Shown: piece by piece, positions 28,443 to 36,690 of the stretch
How the letters are laid out: the number at the start of each line of letters is the position of its first letter
How positions within the stretch are numbered: position 1 is the first letter of the stretch
Origin: Roseimaritima sediminicola
GTDB taxonomy: Bacteria; Planctomycetota; Planctomycetia; Pirellulales; Pirellulaceae
Assembly (NCBI RefSeq): GCF_009618275.1
Contig: NZ_WIAD01000022.1
Coordinates: 1-64,000 of the forward strand
Direction of reading: 5' to 3'
DNA: 64,000 nucleotides
Notes under the pieces: generated by a model
Told to the model about the DNA's origin: nothing
What the model saw: the letters and a program-made list of their open reading frames with translations, nothing else
The model's database searches: none
Position numbers and translations under genes: made by a program

Positions 28443-31400
28443 TCAGTTCAGTATAAACCCTTGTTCCAGCCCTTCGATAATCAACAGCCGACTGTCCAGC
28501 GGCGGGGCGACGATTCGCTGCTCGGTGCCGCCGGGCCAGCGGACGAGGACTTCGGTAATCTGTTCGCTGTCGCCCAGGCCGAAGACGCGACCGCTCTGGT
28601 TGCTGGCCATGTAGCCGTCGCCGGCGGTGAAGGATTTGGTCCACGAACGACGTTCGGTGGTCACCGTCACGCTGGTGCCGATCGCGTCGCGGTTGCTGCG
28701 GGTGCCGACCAGGCGCACGTCCAGGTAGTGCGCGGACGTGTCGGTCGTGTTGCTCAGCAATCGCGCCGGGGACCGAAGATTGGAAATGGCGACGTCTTCG
28801 CGGCCGTCGTTGTTGAAATCCACACGAACCAGCGAGCGACCGATGGCGGCCCGATCGAACGCTGGCCCCAGCGTCCGGCCGTTCATTTCAGTAAAGTGTC
28901 CACCGCCCCGGTTATGCAGAAACTGCAGCGGTTGCGCGTACAGTCGCCCGGGCGTGTGGGTGGAAAAATCGACCACGTCGCCGTTGGCCAGGATCAAATC
29001 CGGCAGGCCGTCCAGGTCCGCGTCCAGGCTTTGCGTACCGAATCCCAGATGCAGCCAGCTGACCGCTTGCAGTCCAGCTCGCTGGGTTGCGTCTTCGTAC
29101 AATCCGCCCTCGTGCCGTACGTACAACGTGTTGTAATCGGCGTAGAAGTTGGTGATGAACAGGTCCAAGCGGCCGTCGTCGCTGAAGTCGTCGGCGGCCA
29201 CACCCATGCAGGCTTGTGCGACGCCCTGACCGCTGTAGGCCAAGCCGCGCAGGACGGCCTGCTCGCGGTATCGCGGGCTCTGGCCCGCCGGCGCTTCGTT
29301 GACAAACAGAAAGTTCTGCCGGGCGTCGTTGGCGACGAACAGATCGATCCGGCCGTTGCCGGTGAAGTCCGCGGCGACAACGCCCAGGCCGATGCCGGCA
29401 TCCGATTCGATCCCGCTGGCGGCCGTCCTATCCTCGAAGCGACCGTCCCCAAGATTGATCAGCAACCGGTCTTGGCCGGCCCGCAGCGGATGCGCTCCGT
29501 CGCAGGGCACCGAGGCCACGCCCGATCGACACATCCGCAGATGAATCATGTCGTTGGGCGCGTAGCACACGTCGTACAGATCCGGCAGCCCATCTTCGTT
29601 CAGATCCGCCATCAGACAGCTGGTCGTCCAAGCCGGGGCACCACCGCCGACTGCACCGATCGCGATTTTGCGAAAGCTCCCGTCACCGTTGTTGCGGTAT
29701 AACACGTTCTCGCCGATGTTGGCGACGTACAGGTCGGCAAAGCCATCGCTGTCGTAGTCGCCGACGCTGACGCCTTGACCGTATTGCCGATCGGCGACGC
29801 CGGCGGCCGCTTCACAGCCGGCGAAGCGTCCCTCGCCCAGGTTGCGGTACAGTTGATCGCTGGGCCGGCTGACGACCGCTGCCGACGACGTTCCCAGAGA
29901 GGGCGCTGCGCCGCCCTGGACGAAGAACAGATCACAGCGTCCGTCGCGATCAAAGTCCAAGGCGGCCGTCCCGCCTCCGGTGAATTCGAACAATCGCGTC
30001 GTCTGGGCCTCCGGATCGGCGCCATCGGCATAGACGAAATGGATTCCGGCCGACGCCGTTGCGTCGGTAAACCGAATCGGCGACGAATTGGGGTCCGCCG
30101 CCGCGGACTCACCGCCGACACGTTGGCCAGGCCGGCCGTCTGACGACTGCGCCACCGCGGGCGACTGCGCCATCGCGGGCAGGGGCGGGACAGACAGCGA
30201 CGACAGCCCGATCGCCGCTCGTTCGTCTTGCAGTCCCGCGCAGCGTGCGCCGCCGGCCGCGAGTTGGGCGTCACTTAGTCCGCGCCGCATCACGATCGCC
30301 CACCGCTGCTGCGGATCCACCGCCAAGGCCGCGCTGCACCAGGCCGCCGCATCGAGGTCGCAACCACAGTGACGGGCGCTGTCGGCCGCGGCGCGAAGGT
30401 CCGGCAGATGGATCGCGTCCTTTAAATGGATGATCCGGCAGGTCGCGGCGTAGGTTCGCAGGTGGTTGCCGCGTTCGGCAAGTCGCTGCGCGGCCTCGTC
30501 TTGCTCCAGCGCGAACAGACTCTGCGCCAGTTGCTCGTTGGCCACCTGGTGCAGCGGATCCCGCTGGAACGCTTCCCAGTAACATCTCGCTGCACCGGAG
30601 GCGTCTTGGTTTGCCCGGCAGAAGTGGCCGCGGAGCAGCCAGATTTCAGGGTGCTGCAGCAGGCGGGAGTCCAGCTCGTCCAGCCAGCGAATCAATTCGG
30701 CTCGACGGCCGCTCTCGTACAGCAGTTGAGCCAAGCGGATGGCGGCCGGTTGCAGGGCGGGATCGATGGTCAACGCGGCTCGCAGGTAACGTTCGCTCCC
30801 TTCCAGGTCTTTCTCGATAAACGCCCAGTGCCCGAGGCCCTGCAAGACCAGCGGGTCGTGGGGATCCGCCGCATGGCCGGCCTCGAGTGCCCGGTCTTCA
30901 TAAGCCCAACGCAGCCGCCGATTGCCCAGCAGCGGCAGGCTGATCAAATCCATACCGCCCTCGCGCAGCAGCACTCGCCAGTGGTCTTGGGCCCCGTGAT
31001 AGTCGCCCGTCACATACCGCAGCAGAGCCAACCGCGAGCGTGCCGGACGGTGGGCCGGGGCGACTCGCAGAGCGTGTTCCAAACACCATGCGGCCGGGTC
31101 GCAGCGTCCCTGGTCCGCCAGTAACCGTCCGGCTTGGAAGAGCACGTCGGCGTGGGCTGGATCGGTGAAGCGTGCCGGGGGAGTGGCCCGCCGCAGCGCC
31201 GCGACCGCCGCGGCCAACTCCGGCACGCTGTCGCCGCGAAGCGAAGCCAATTGTTCCGCGTGTCGTTTCGCTGGACTCACAGCGGCGGGCTGCCGCGCCG
31301 AGCCGCTCGTTGGGGACCGCAGCCACACAGCGACGACGCCCCAAATGCTCAACACGCCCACCAACAGGGCGGAAAGCAGAATCGGTCGAGACAAGGGCAT
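28443..31400 (-). CDS. CRTAC1-family protein: TPR region, FG-GAP repeats, ASPIC/UnbV domain
   Basis: A 985-residue protein with an N-terminal signal-anchor (LLSALLVGVLSIWGVVAVWL, about residues 8-27). An alpha-helical TPR-like region (about 45-370; e.g. LLADQGRCDPAAWCLEHALR) is followed by FG-GAP/VCBS repeats (DFDRDGRCDLFF, DYDSDGFADLYV, DLNEDGLPDLYD, DFTGNGRIDLFV, DFSDDGRLDLFI, DADLDGLPDLIL, DFNNDGREDVAI). It ends with an ASPIC/UnbV domain (VFGLGDSEQITEVLVRWPGG). It is a paralogue of the next gene in architecture and shares a TGATG junction with it, so the two are probably co-translated and may interact. A cell-surface or periplasmic role is inferred. Confidence 0.87.
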   Translation of the reverse strand: MPLSRPILLSALLVGVLSIWGVVAVWLRSPTSGSARQPAAVSPAKRHAEQLASLRGDSVPELAAAVAALRRATPPARFTDPAHADVLFQAGRLLADQGRCDPAAWCLEHALRVAPAHRPARSRLALLRYVTGDYHGAQDHWRVLLREGGMDLISLPLLGNRRLRWAYEDRALEAGHAADPHDPLVLQGLGHWAFIEKDLEGSERYLRAALTIDPALQPAAIRLAQLLYESGRRAELIRWLDELDSRLLQHPEIWLLRGHFCRANQDASGAARCYWEAFQRDPLHQVANEQLAQSLFALEQDEAAQRLAERGNHLRTYAATCRIIHLKDAIHLPDLRAAADSARHCGCDLDAAAWCSAALAVDPQQRWAIVMRRGLSDAQLAAGGARCAGLQDERAAIGLSSLSVPPLPAMAQSPAVAQSSDGRPGQRVGGESAAADPNSSPIRFTDATASAGIHFVYADGADPEAQTTRLFEFTGGGTAALDFDRDGRCDLFFVQGGAAPSLGTSSAAVVSRPSDQLYRNLGEGRFAGCEAAAGVADRQYGQGVSVGDYDSDGFADLYVANIGENVLYRNNGDGSFRKIAIGAVGGGAPAWTTSCLMADLNEDGLPDLYDVCYAPNDMIHLRMCRSGVASVPCDGAHPLRAGQDRLLINLGDGRFEDRTAASGIESDAGIGLGVVAADFTGNGRIDLFVANDARQNFLFVNEAPAGQSPRYREQAVLRGLAYSGQGVAQACMGVAADDFSDDGRLDLFITNFYADYNTLYVRHEGGLYEDATQRAGLQAVSWLHLGFGTQSLDADLDGLPDLILANGDVVDFSTHTPGRLYAQPLQFLHNRGGGHFTEMNGRTLGPAFDRAAIGRSLVRVDFNNDGREDVAISNLRSPARLLSNTTDTSAHYLDVRLVGTRSNRDAIGTSVTVTTERRSWTKSFTAGDGYMASNQSGRVFGLGDSEQITEVLVRWPGGTEQRIVAPPLDSRLLIIEGLEQGFILN

Positions 31401-31500
31401 GGGGCGTGTTTCCTCAGCGACAAAGCGGAGCGGTCAGCTTACCAGATCCGCCCCGCTGCTCAGAGGTCGAGATCTGAGATCTGAGATTTGCTCGCTCTAT

Positions 31501-31813
31501 CGGATTCTATGTACGAATAGAATCGTTTACTCCCCGCTCCCCCGAAGCCTGGCGAGCCTAAGCGAGTCAGGCTTCGGGGGAGCGGGGTTGGGGGTGAGGG
31601 GGACAGCAAAGCAGCACTGCCAGCATCAACTTTCCTCACTTTGATGTCGGACGCGGCAGATGGGTCTAATACAAAGATGGATCCAATACAAGGAGTCAGG
31701 CCATTGCATCGGCGGCCCCTCACCCCCAACCCCTCTCCCCGCCAACCTGGGCAAGCTCCACTTGCCCAGGTTGGCGGGGAGAGGGGAGTAAACGTCAGGA
31801 TACATAGATTCCG
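31501..31813. repeat. Palindromic composite element with two hairpin cores, 313 bp
   Basis: The outer ends CGGATTCTATGTA (31501) and TACATAGATTCCG (31801-31813) are near-perfect inverted repeats. Inside are two C-rich/G-rich palindromes (about 31530-31600 and 31717-31790) separated by about 115 bp of unique spacer. It has the same architecture as the element at 61873 and is a longer form of the one at 3243. With a few more bases on each side it accounts for the whole 31401-31964 gap; no gene is seen there. Confidence 0.8.
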
Positions 31814-31964
31814 TTAGAGTCAGGAGATTTGAGATTGGAGATCTGCGCCGCCCCTGCGTGGGGGCCGGATCCGCGATAGATTGGAAGCGGCGAACCTTGC
31901 GTTCGTTCTGGTGTCGCTGTGGTGTGCATCCTTTGTTGGCTCCCTTTGGAAAAATAGTGTTTTC

Positions 31965-33260
31965 ATGTCGGCTCTGCCCTCCCCTCGTTCCGTCAGTGCT
32001 CCCCTCCCGCTCAGCCGCCAAGCGGCCGCCGCACCCGAGCAACCGATCAGCCGCTTGATGGCCGATGCGCTCGACAATCCCAAACTGATTTCGCTGGCTG
32101 CGGGCTTTGTCGATGAGCGGTCGCTGCCGCGAAAGCTGGTCCAGCGGTATGCGGGCCGGTTGCTGGACGATCCGCACTCCGGCGGGCAGGCGCTGCAGTA
32201 CGGGCTGGCCGCGGGCGATCGCCAGCTGCGGCAGGCGATTGCGGCACGCTACTTCGCCGACCGTTGGCCACAGCGCACCGACGCCATGATCCTGACCACC
32301 GGCAGCAATCAATTGCTGCATTTGATCAGCGAGTGTTTGCTGGAACCGGACGACATCGTGCTGTGTGCGGCTCCCACCTACTTCGTCTATCTCGCGGTGC
32401 TTCGTGATCTGGGCGTGCGGGCCGTCAGCGTCGAAAGCGACGAACACGGCGTGTGCCCCGAGGCTCTGGAGCGGACGCTGGATGATCTGTCCGCTCGCGG
32501 ACTTCGCGACCGCGTCAAAATGCTGTACCTGGTGCCCTACTTCGACAATCCGGCCGGCGTGACCATGCCCGAGCACCGTCGCCGAGCCATCATCGCGGCG
32601 CTGGGCGAGCAGGCGGAGCTGGCGCCACCGATCGCTCTGTTGGCCGACAACGCCTATCGCGACCTCCGCTACGACGGCGCCGACGTACCGTGTTTTGTCG
32701 ATCTGGGAGCCGAACCGGACTGGACGATCGAAACCGGCACGTTTTCCAAAAACCTCTCGCCGGGGCTGCGCGTCGGCTGGGGCGTCCTGCCCGAACCGCT
32801 GCACACGGCCGTGCTGCGCCGCAAATCCGTGATCGACTTCGGCTCGCCGCATTTCAGCCAGTGCGTGGTCCGCGACATCGTGGCCGATGGCCAACTGGAT
32901 GAACACCTTCAAAACGACCTGTTGCCCACCTATCGCAGCAAACGCGATGCGATGATCGACGCCTGCCAGCGGTATCTCAGCCGCTTCGATGGCGTCCACT
33001 TCCAGCAGCCCGGCGGTGGGCTGTACGTCTGGTTGCAGGTCCCGGAACCGCTCGGTACGGCCGCCGGATCGACGCTGTGGGAAACCTGCGTCCGGCACGG
33101 CGTCCTGTATGTGCCGGGCGGCTTCTGTTTTGCTAGCGAAGGGGCTCCCGTGCAAAACAACACGATGCGGCTGAGTTTCGGCGTCCAGCCCGAACCGCGG
33201 ATCGCTGAAGGAATCGAGCTGCTGGGCCAAGCGATCGAGGAGGCGTTGCGGCGGGTCTAG
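31965..33260 (+). CDS. PLP-dependent aminotransferase, class I/II (2-aminoadipate-transaminase-like)
   Basis: A protein of about 431 residues in fold-type I. PLP-binding features include TGSNQLL (phosphate loop, about 112), N195 in YFDNPAGVT, D228 in LLADNAYRDLRY, the Schiff-base lysine K262 in TGTFSKNLSPGLRVGW, and the carboxylate-binding R near NTMRLSFG. The sequence style (PISRLMADALDNPKLISLAAG; QYGLAAGDRQLRQAIA) matches the LysN/MocR-type aminotransferase group, usually multi-substrate enzymes acting on aromatic, branched-chain or aminoadipate substrates. The substrate cannot be fixed from sequence. ATG 31965 was chosen because the upstream in-frame extension lies against the repeat element. 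It is followed by a REP array. Confidence 0.9.
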   Translation: MSALPSPRSVSAPLPLSRQAAAAPEQPISRLMADALDNPKLISLAAGFVDERSLPRKLVQRYAGRLLDDPHSGGQALQYGLAAGDRQLRQAIAARYFADRWPQRTDAMILTTGSNQLLHLISECLLEPDDIVLCAAPTYFVYLAVLRDLGVRAVSVESDEHGVCPEALERTLDDLSARGLRDRVKMLYLVPYFDNPAGVTMPEHRRRAIIAALGEQAELAPPIALLADNAYRDLRYDGADVPCFVDLGAEPDWTIETGTFSKNLSPGLRVGWGVLPEPLHTAVLRRKSVIDFGSPHFSQCVVRDIVADGQLDEHLQNDLLPTYRSKRDAMIDACQRYLSRFDGVHFQQPGGGLYVWLQVPEPLGTAAGSTLWETCVRHGVLYVPGGFCFASEGAPVQNNTMRLSFGVQPEPRIAEGIELLGQAIEEALRRV

Positions 33261-33275
33261 GGCTGGCTTTCAATT

Positions 33276-33474
33276 CACAGGCTGGAAGCCTATGCCACAG
33301 AGTAGCTCGGCTGTCCCAGCCGAGGGTCTGGTTTTCTACGGCTGAGACAGCCGTGCTACTTTTCACAGGCTGGAAGCCTATGCCACAGCGTAGCTCGGCT
33401 GTCCCAGCCGAGGGGCTGGTTTTCTACGGCTGAGACAGCCGTGCTACTTTTCACAGGCTGGAAGCCTATGCCAC
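33276..33474. repeat. Alternating REP array, 88-bp period
   Basis: Family A units (CACAGGCTGGAAG...) start at 33276, 33364 and 33452, exactly 88 bp apart. Each interval holds a family B hairpin (CTCGGCTGTCCCAGCCGAG) and a second, inverted B-like hairpin (CGGCTGAGACAGCCG). The array follows the aminotransferase stop codon and fills most of the gap to the LptF/G gene. Confidence 0.9.
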
Positions 33475-33610
33475 TGGTTTCACTGTTTGGTGAAAATCCG
33501 GTGGCGAACGAAATAAAACCGCCAAATTCACGTTGCCTCCGACGGGGCTGGCGGACGATAAATGGGCAATCTCTGCCCGCTCCGTCCCTCCGCTGATTTG
33601 CTATCGCACC

Positions 33611-34750
33611 GTGACTCGCATCGATCGCTACATCCTGATGCTCTACATGCGGACGCTGCTGATTTGTTTCTGCAGCCTGGGCGGCATCTTTGTCGTGTTT
33701 CACGCGTTCAGCAACCTCGAAGCCCTGGCGGCGCTGGCCGAGGCCAAGGGGGGGATCGTCCAGGCGATCGTCGATTACTACGGCCCCTATCTGTTGGTCA
33801 TCTTTGATGCGACCAGCCCGATCCTGGCCTTGATGGCCTTGTTGTTCACGATCGGTTGGCTGCGTCAAAGCGGCGAATTGACTTCGATCCTGGCGGCCGG
33901 CGTGCGGCACGGTCGGTTGCTGCGGCCCATGCTGGTGGCGGCCTTGGTGATTGTCGTTCTGGGACTGCTCAATCGCGAATGGGTCCTTCCCCACTACCGG
34001 GCCAAATTGGGAAATCGACCGGACGTCGATGCGGCGTCGGCCGAGCGTCCGCTGTTGCCCTGTTACGACCGCCAGGCGGGGGTATTGATCGAAGGACAGA
34101 GCTTGATCAATGAAGGCAAACAACTGGTCAATCCCGCTTTTCATCTCCACGCGGCCTATCCGGGCTTCGGCAATCAGTTGACCGCCCAGCGAGCCGTTTG
34201 GCGGGCGGCCGACGACCGGCATCCCGCCGGTTTCTTGCTGGAAAACGTCGGCCGGCCGGCCGCCATCGATTCGTTGGCTTCCCGCGGCATGAACGGCCGC
34301 CCGGTGCTGTTCACCGCCGCCGACACGCCGTGGGTCGAGCCCGGGCAGTGCTTCGTGGCCACCTCGGTCGATCTGAGTATGTTGGAGGCCAAAGGAGCTA
34401 GCAAAAAGTACACGCCGATCGGGGATCTGATGCGACGGGTCCGCAATCCCGCCGTGCACACCAGCAGCAAGGTGCGGGTGGATTTGCACAGCCGCTTGCT
34501 GCGGCCGCTGCTGGATTTTTCGCTGGTGCTGCTGGGATTGCCGTTGGCCGTTTCTCGCGGCGACAAAAATCTATTCGTCTTGGTCGGACACGCCGTGCTG
34601 TTGGTCGGGATGTTCTTTGGAATCAAGACCTTGGCCGCCACGATGGGCAGCAGCGGGTACGTGTTGACGCCCGCGATGGCCGCCTGGGTCCCGATTCTGA
34701 TCCTTTCGCCGTTGGCCTACGCGCGTTACCGCAGCGTCCAGTACGTTTAG
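33611..34750 (+). CDS. LptF/LptG-family (YjgP/YjgQ) LPS export permease
   Basis: A protein of about 379 residues beginning at GTG 33611 (MTRIDRYILMLYMRTLL, the usual family opening); an ATG at 33533 would add 26 residues that do not fit. Three N-terminal helices (about 8-34, 55-80, 96-120) and three C-terminal helices (about 295-375) flank a periplasmic beta-jelly-roll (about 125-290). This is the LptF/LptG layout. With LptB this permease extracts LPS from the inner membrane and passes it to LptC/LptA. No lptB lies nearby, but kdsD, kdsC and a giant LptA/C-like gene are about 12 kb downstream. Confidence 0.87.
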   Translation: MTRIDRYILMLYMRTLLICFCSLGGIFVVFHAFSNLEALAALAEAKGGIVQAIVDYYGPYLLVIFDATSPILALMALLFTIGWLRQSGELTSILAAGVRHGRLLRPMLVAALVIVVLGLLNREWVLPHYRAKLGNRPDVDAASAERPLLPCYDRQAGVLIEGQSLINEGKQLVNPAFHLHAAYPGFGNQLTAQRAVWRAADDRHPAGFLLENVGRPAAIDSLASRGMNGRPVLFTAADTPWVEPGQCFVATSVDLSMLEAKGASKKYTPIGDLMRRVRNPAVHTSSKVRVDLHSRLLRPLLDFSLVLLGLPLAVSRGDKNLFVLVGHAVLLVGMFFGIKTLAATMGSSGYVLTPAMAAWVPILILSPLAYARYRSVQYV

Positions 34751-34794
34751 ACTCGGTACGTTTGACCAGTCCATCGCTGCCGTCTACCGAATCC

Positions 34795-34870
34795 TTTTGA
34801 GCCGCTTGGGCGATAGCCCCGGTTTTGTTCTTTCGAGCCGCTTGGGCGATAGCCCCGGTTCTCGGACTCG
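34795..34870. repeat. Two copies of a REP-like unit, family C
   Basis: The unit GAGCCGCTTGGGCGATAGCC-CCGGTT occurs twice in tandem about 40 bp apart, with the stem GGGC/GCCC. A related copy follows the M48 gene at about 25547. It is intergenic only. Confidence 0.7.
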
Positions 34871-34921
34871 CCGGGTTTTGTGACGCCGGTTCGAGCGAAT
34901 TCGACAAGGAACTGGGAACTC

Positions 34922-35638
34922 ATGTCAGACAAGGGCGACGCGACGGTATCGGTCATCATCCCGGCCTTGAATGAGGCGGCAGCGGTCGCGGCGGCCGTGG
35001 AATCGGCCCTCGAGCAGCACGCCGACGAGGTGATCGTCGTCGACGGCGGCAGCCGGGACGCCACGATCGAGACGGCCGAGCGAGCCGGAGCGAGGGTCTT
35101 GTCCAGCTCGGCCGGACGGGCGCGGCAGCAGAATGCGGGTGCGGAAGCGGCCGGCGGCGAAATGCTGGTCTTCCTGCACGCAGACAATCGCCTGGGCGCT
35201 GATCCGACGGGCCGAACCTGTCTGGAGCAGCTGCGCGAAGCCGCGGCCGGGGACCGCGGTCTGTGGGGAGCTTTTCGCCACCGGATCGAATCGGCTCGCT
35301 GGGGTTTTCGCGTGATCGAGTGGGGCGACAGCCGCCGCGTCCGCTGGCGGGGGATTCCCTTTGGCGACCAAGGAATCTTTGTGCCGCGAAGCCGATTCTG
35401 GGCGACCGGCGGTTTTCCGGACCAGCCGCTGATGGAGGACGTGTTGCTGGCCAAACGACTGCGCCGCCAGCGCTGGCCGCGGCTGCTCGCTGGTCCGGTG
35501 TACAGCAGTGCGAGGCGTTGGGAGAAACACGGCATCGTGCGGCAAACGGCTCGCAACTGGACGTTGCAGCTGGCCCACGCCGGCGGCGCCTCGCCCGAGC
35601 GACTGGCCGAATTCTACCGCCGCCACGACCAAGCCTAA
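34922..35638 (+). CDS. Family 2 glycosyltransferase (TIGR04283-like)
   Basis: A protein of about 238 residues, a single GT-A domain with no membrane helix. The nucleotide-binding start is VSVIIPALNEAAAVAAAVESA, followed by VIVVDGGSRDAT, LVFLHADNRLG (the DxD-like metal motif) and the acceptor-side motif GGFPDQPLMEDVLLAKRLRR, then the C-terminal RRWEKHGIVRQTARN. This is the pattern of the TIGR04283 group, often found beside radical-SAM/selenium-associated genes. The donor and acceptor are unknown. AAGGA lies 11 nt before the ATG. The stop TAA is the first three bases of a MITE-like element; the uninterrupted site would have read TAG. Confidence 0.85.
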   Translation: MSDKGDATVSVIIPALNEAAAVAAAVESALEQHADEVIVVDGGSRDATIETAERAGARVLSSSAGRARQQNAGAEAAGGEMLVFLHADNRLGADPTGRTCLEQLREAAAGDRGLWGAFRHRIESARWGFRVIEWGDSRRVRWRGIPFGDQGIFVPRSRFWATGGFPDQPLMEDVLLAKRLRRQRWPRLLAGPVYSSARRWEKHGIVRQTARNWTLQLAHAGGASPERLAEFYRRHDQA

Positions 35639-35806
35639 GCACGTCGGCATGAATCTTTCGGTGAAACCCCGCGACAACACCCTCCCGCGCAGCGGGAGGT
35701 CGGGCTCTTAGGTCCGGGGAGGGCCCTACGAAAACCCTCTCCGGGCCTAAGAGGCCGACTCTCCCAGAGGGAGAGTAAAGCCGAATGAAATGTTGCGACG
35801 TGCTTA
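35636..35806 (+). repeat. MITE-like element, long form, inserted in a stop codon
   Basis: 171 bp bounded by TA-AGCACGTCG and CGACGTGCT-TA. It contains the hairpin CCCTCCCGCGCAGCGGGAGG and a second palindrome around CGGGCTCTTAGG / CCTAAGAGGCCG. It is nearly the same as the copy at 45937-46108 and encodes no protein. TA flanks fit an IS630/Tc1-mariner-type transposase acting in trans; this is inferred, and no such transposase is in the window. Confidence 0.88.
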
Positions 35807-35810
35807 GTAA

Positions 35811-35915
35811 GCTCGGCTGTCCCAAAGTAGCTCGGCTGTCCCAAAGTAGCTCGGCTGTCCCAGCCGAGAATGCACTGCTTCGTCTCGGCTGGGACAGCCG
35901 AGCTACTCTTTTCGG
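35811..35915. repeat. REP family B cluster
   Basis: Three direct partial copies of GCTCGGCTGTCCCA are followed by the inverted complement TCGGCTGGGACAGCCGAGC, so the cluster can fold into a long hairpin. Together with the preceding MITE it makes up most of the roughly 400-bp gap before the HTH gene; I see no gene there. Confidence 0.75.
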
Positions 35916-36041
35916 CTGCTTCCCGCGGGGGTCCGCGGTTCCGGATGCGGGACCCGAGGGAACTATTGGCACTGCGCTTGCATCGAACTAGCTGAGGCGG
36001 ACTTCTATCTGACAATCATTAGCCACTGGGAAGCCCTGTTT

Positions 36042-36554
36042 GTGAGCTCGCCTGAAGAAGTACCACAGAATGACGCCGCGACGTCCGTGCCGCCACACCG
36101 GATTGCTCAGGTACGGCAGGCCCAGTCGATAACGCTTCGCACCGTTTCGCGGCGCTCGGGCGTTCCGGTGCGGCAGCTGCGAGCCGAAGAGGAGTCAGGC
36201 GGGGGCGAGTTGACCCTTTCGGCCCTCCACCGGTGGGCTCGAGCTCTGGACGTGCCGGTCACGGAATTGTTGACCGAACCCGAGGGCGGCTTGACCGATA
36301 CGATTGCCCAGCGAGCTCGATTGGTGCGGGTGATGAAGACGATCGAAGCGTTGCGAGCCCATGCCGAATCGCCGGCCATGCGGCGGATCGCCGATCGGCT
36401 GCGCGACCAGTTGCTGGAGATCATGCCGGAGCTGGACGAGATCACCGCTTGGCCGCGTGAGGGCTCGCGTCGCCAGCCGCACGAGGGCGGGCGGGTGGTC
36501 GAACTGCCGTATCGGCTCGACCGCTTCGAAGCCGGCAGCGATTCGCTGCTGTAA
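36042..36554 (+). CDS. XRE-type helix-turn-helix regulator
   Basis: A 170-residue cytosolic DNA-binding protein starting at GTG. Residues about 20-80 form a Cro/C1-type HTH: RIAQVRQAQSITLRTVSRRSG, then VPVRQLRAEE and LTLSALHRWARALDVPVTELL. A helical C-terminal part (about 85-140; ARLVRVMKTIEALRAHAESPA) may mediate dimerisation. It is a free-standing gene just upstream of the HtrA protease, with a 136-bp gap. Whether it regulates that gene is not shown by the sequence. Confidence 0.8.
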   Translation: MSSPEEVPQNDAATSVPPHRIAQVRQAQSITLRTVSRRSGVPVRQLRAEEESGGGELTLSALHRWARALDVPVTELLTEPEGGLTDTIAQRARLVRVMKTIEALRAHAESPAMRRIADRLRDQLLEIMPELDEITAWPREGSRRQPHEGGRVVELPYRLDRFEAGSDSLL

Positions 36555-36690
36555 GCCGGGTCCTGAGCCGGGTTGAAAGCAAGTCTTCTTAATTGGCGCA
36601 GATTTTGCCGGAGCCTTTGCGGATGCGCGGTCGGCTGCAATCCTGGCAGATCGCATGTAGAAGTTACATCCGTGAAAGGAAGATTTTACC

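Noticed and set aside
31626-33230. A minus-strand open frame opposite the aminotransferase
   Set aside because: It is antisense to a complete PLP enzyme, and its C-terminal end reads through a repeat element.
33276-33474. Regularly spaced repeats (88-bp period), another CRISPR-like pattern
   Set aside because: The intervals are themselves repeats (family B hairpins), not unique spacers, and the same units occur singly across the window.
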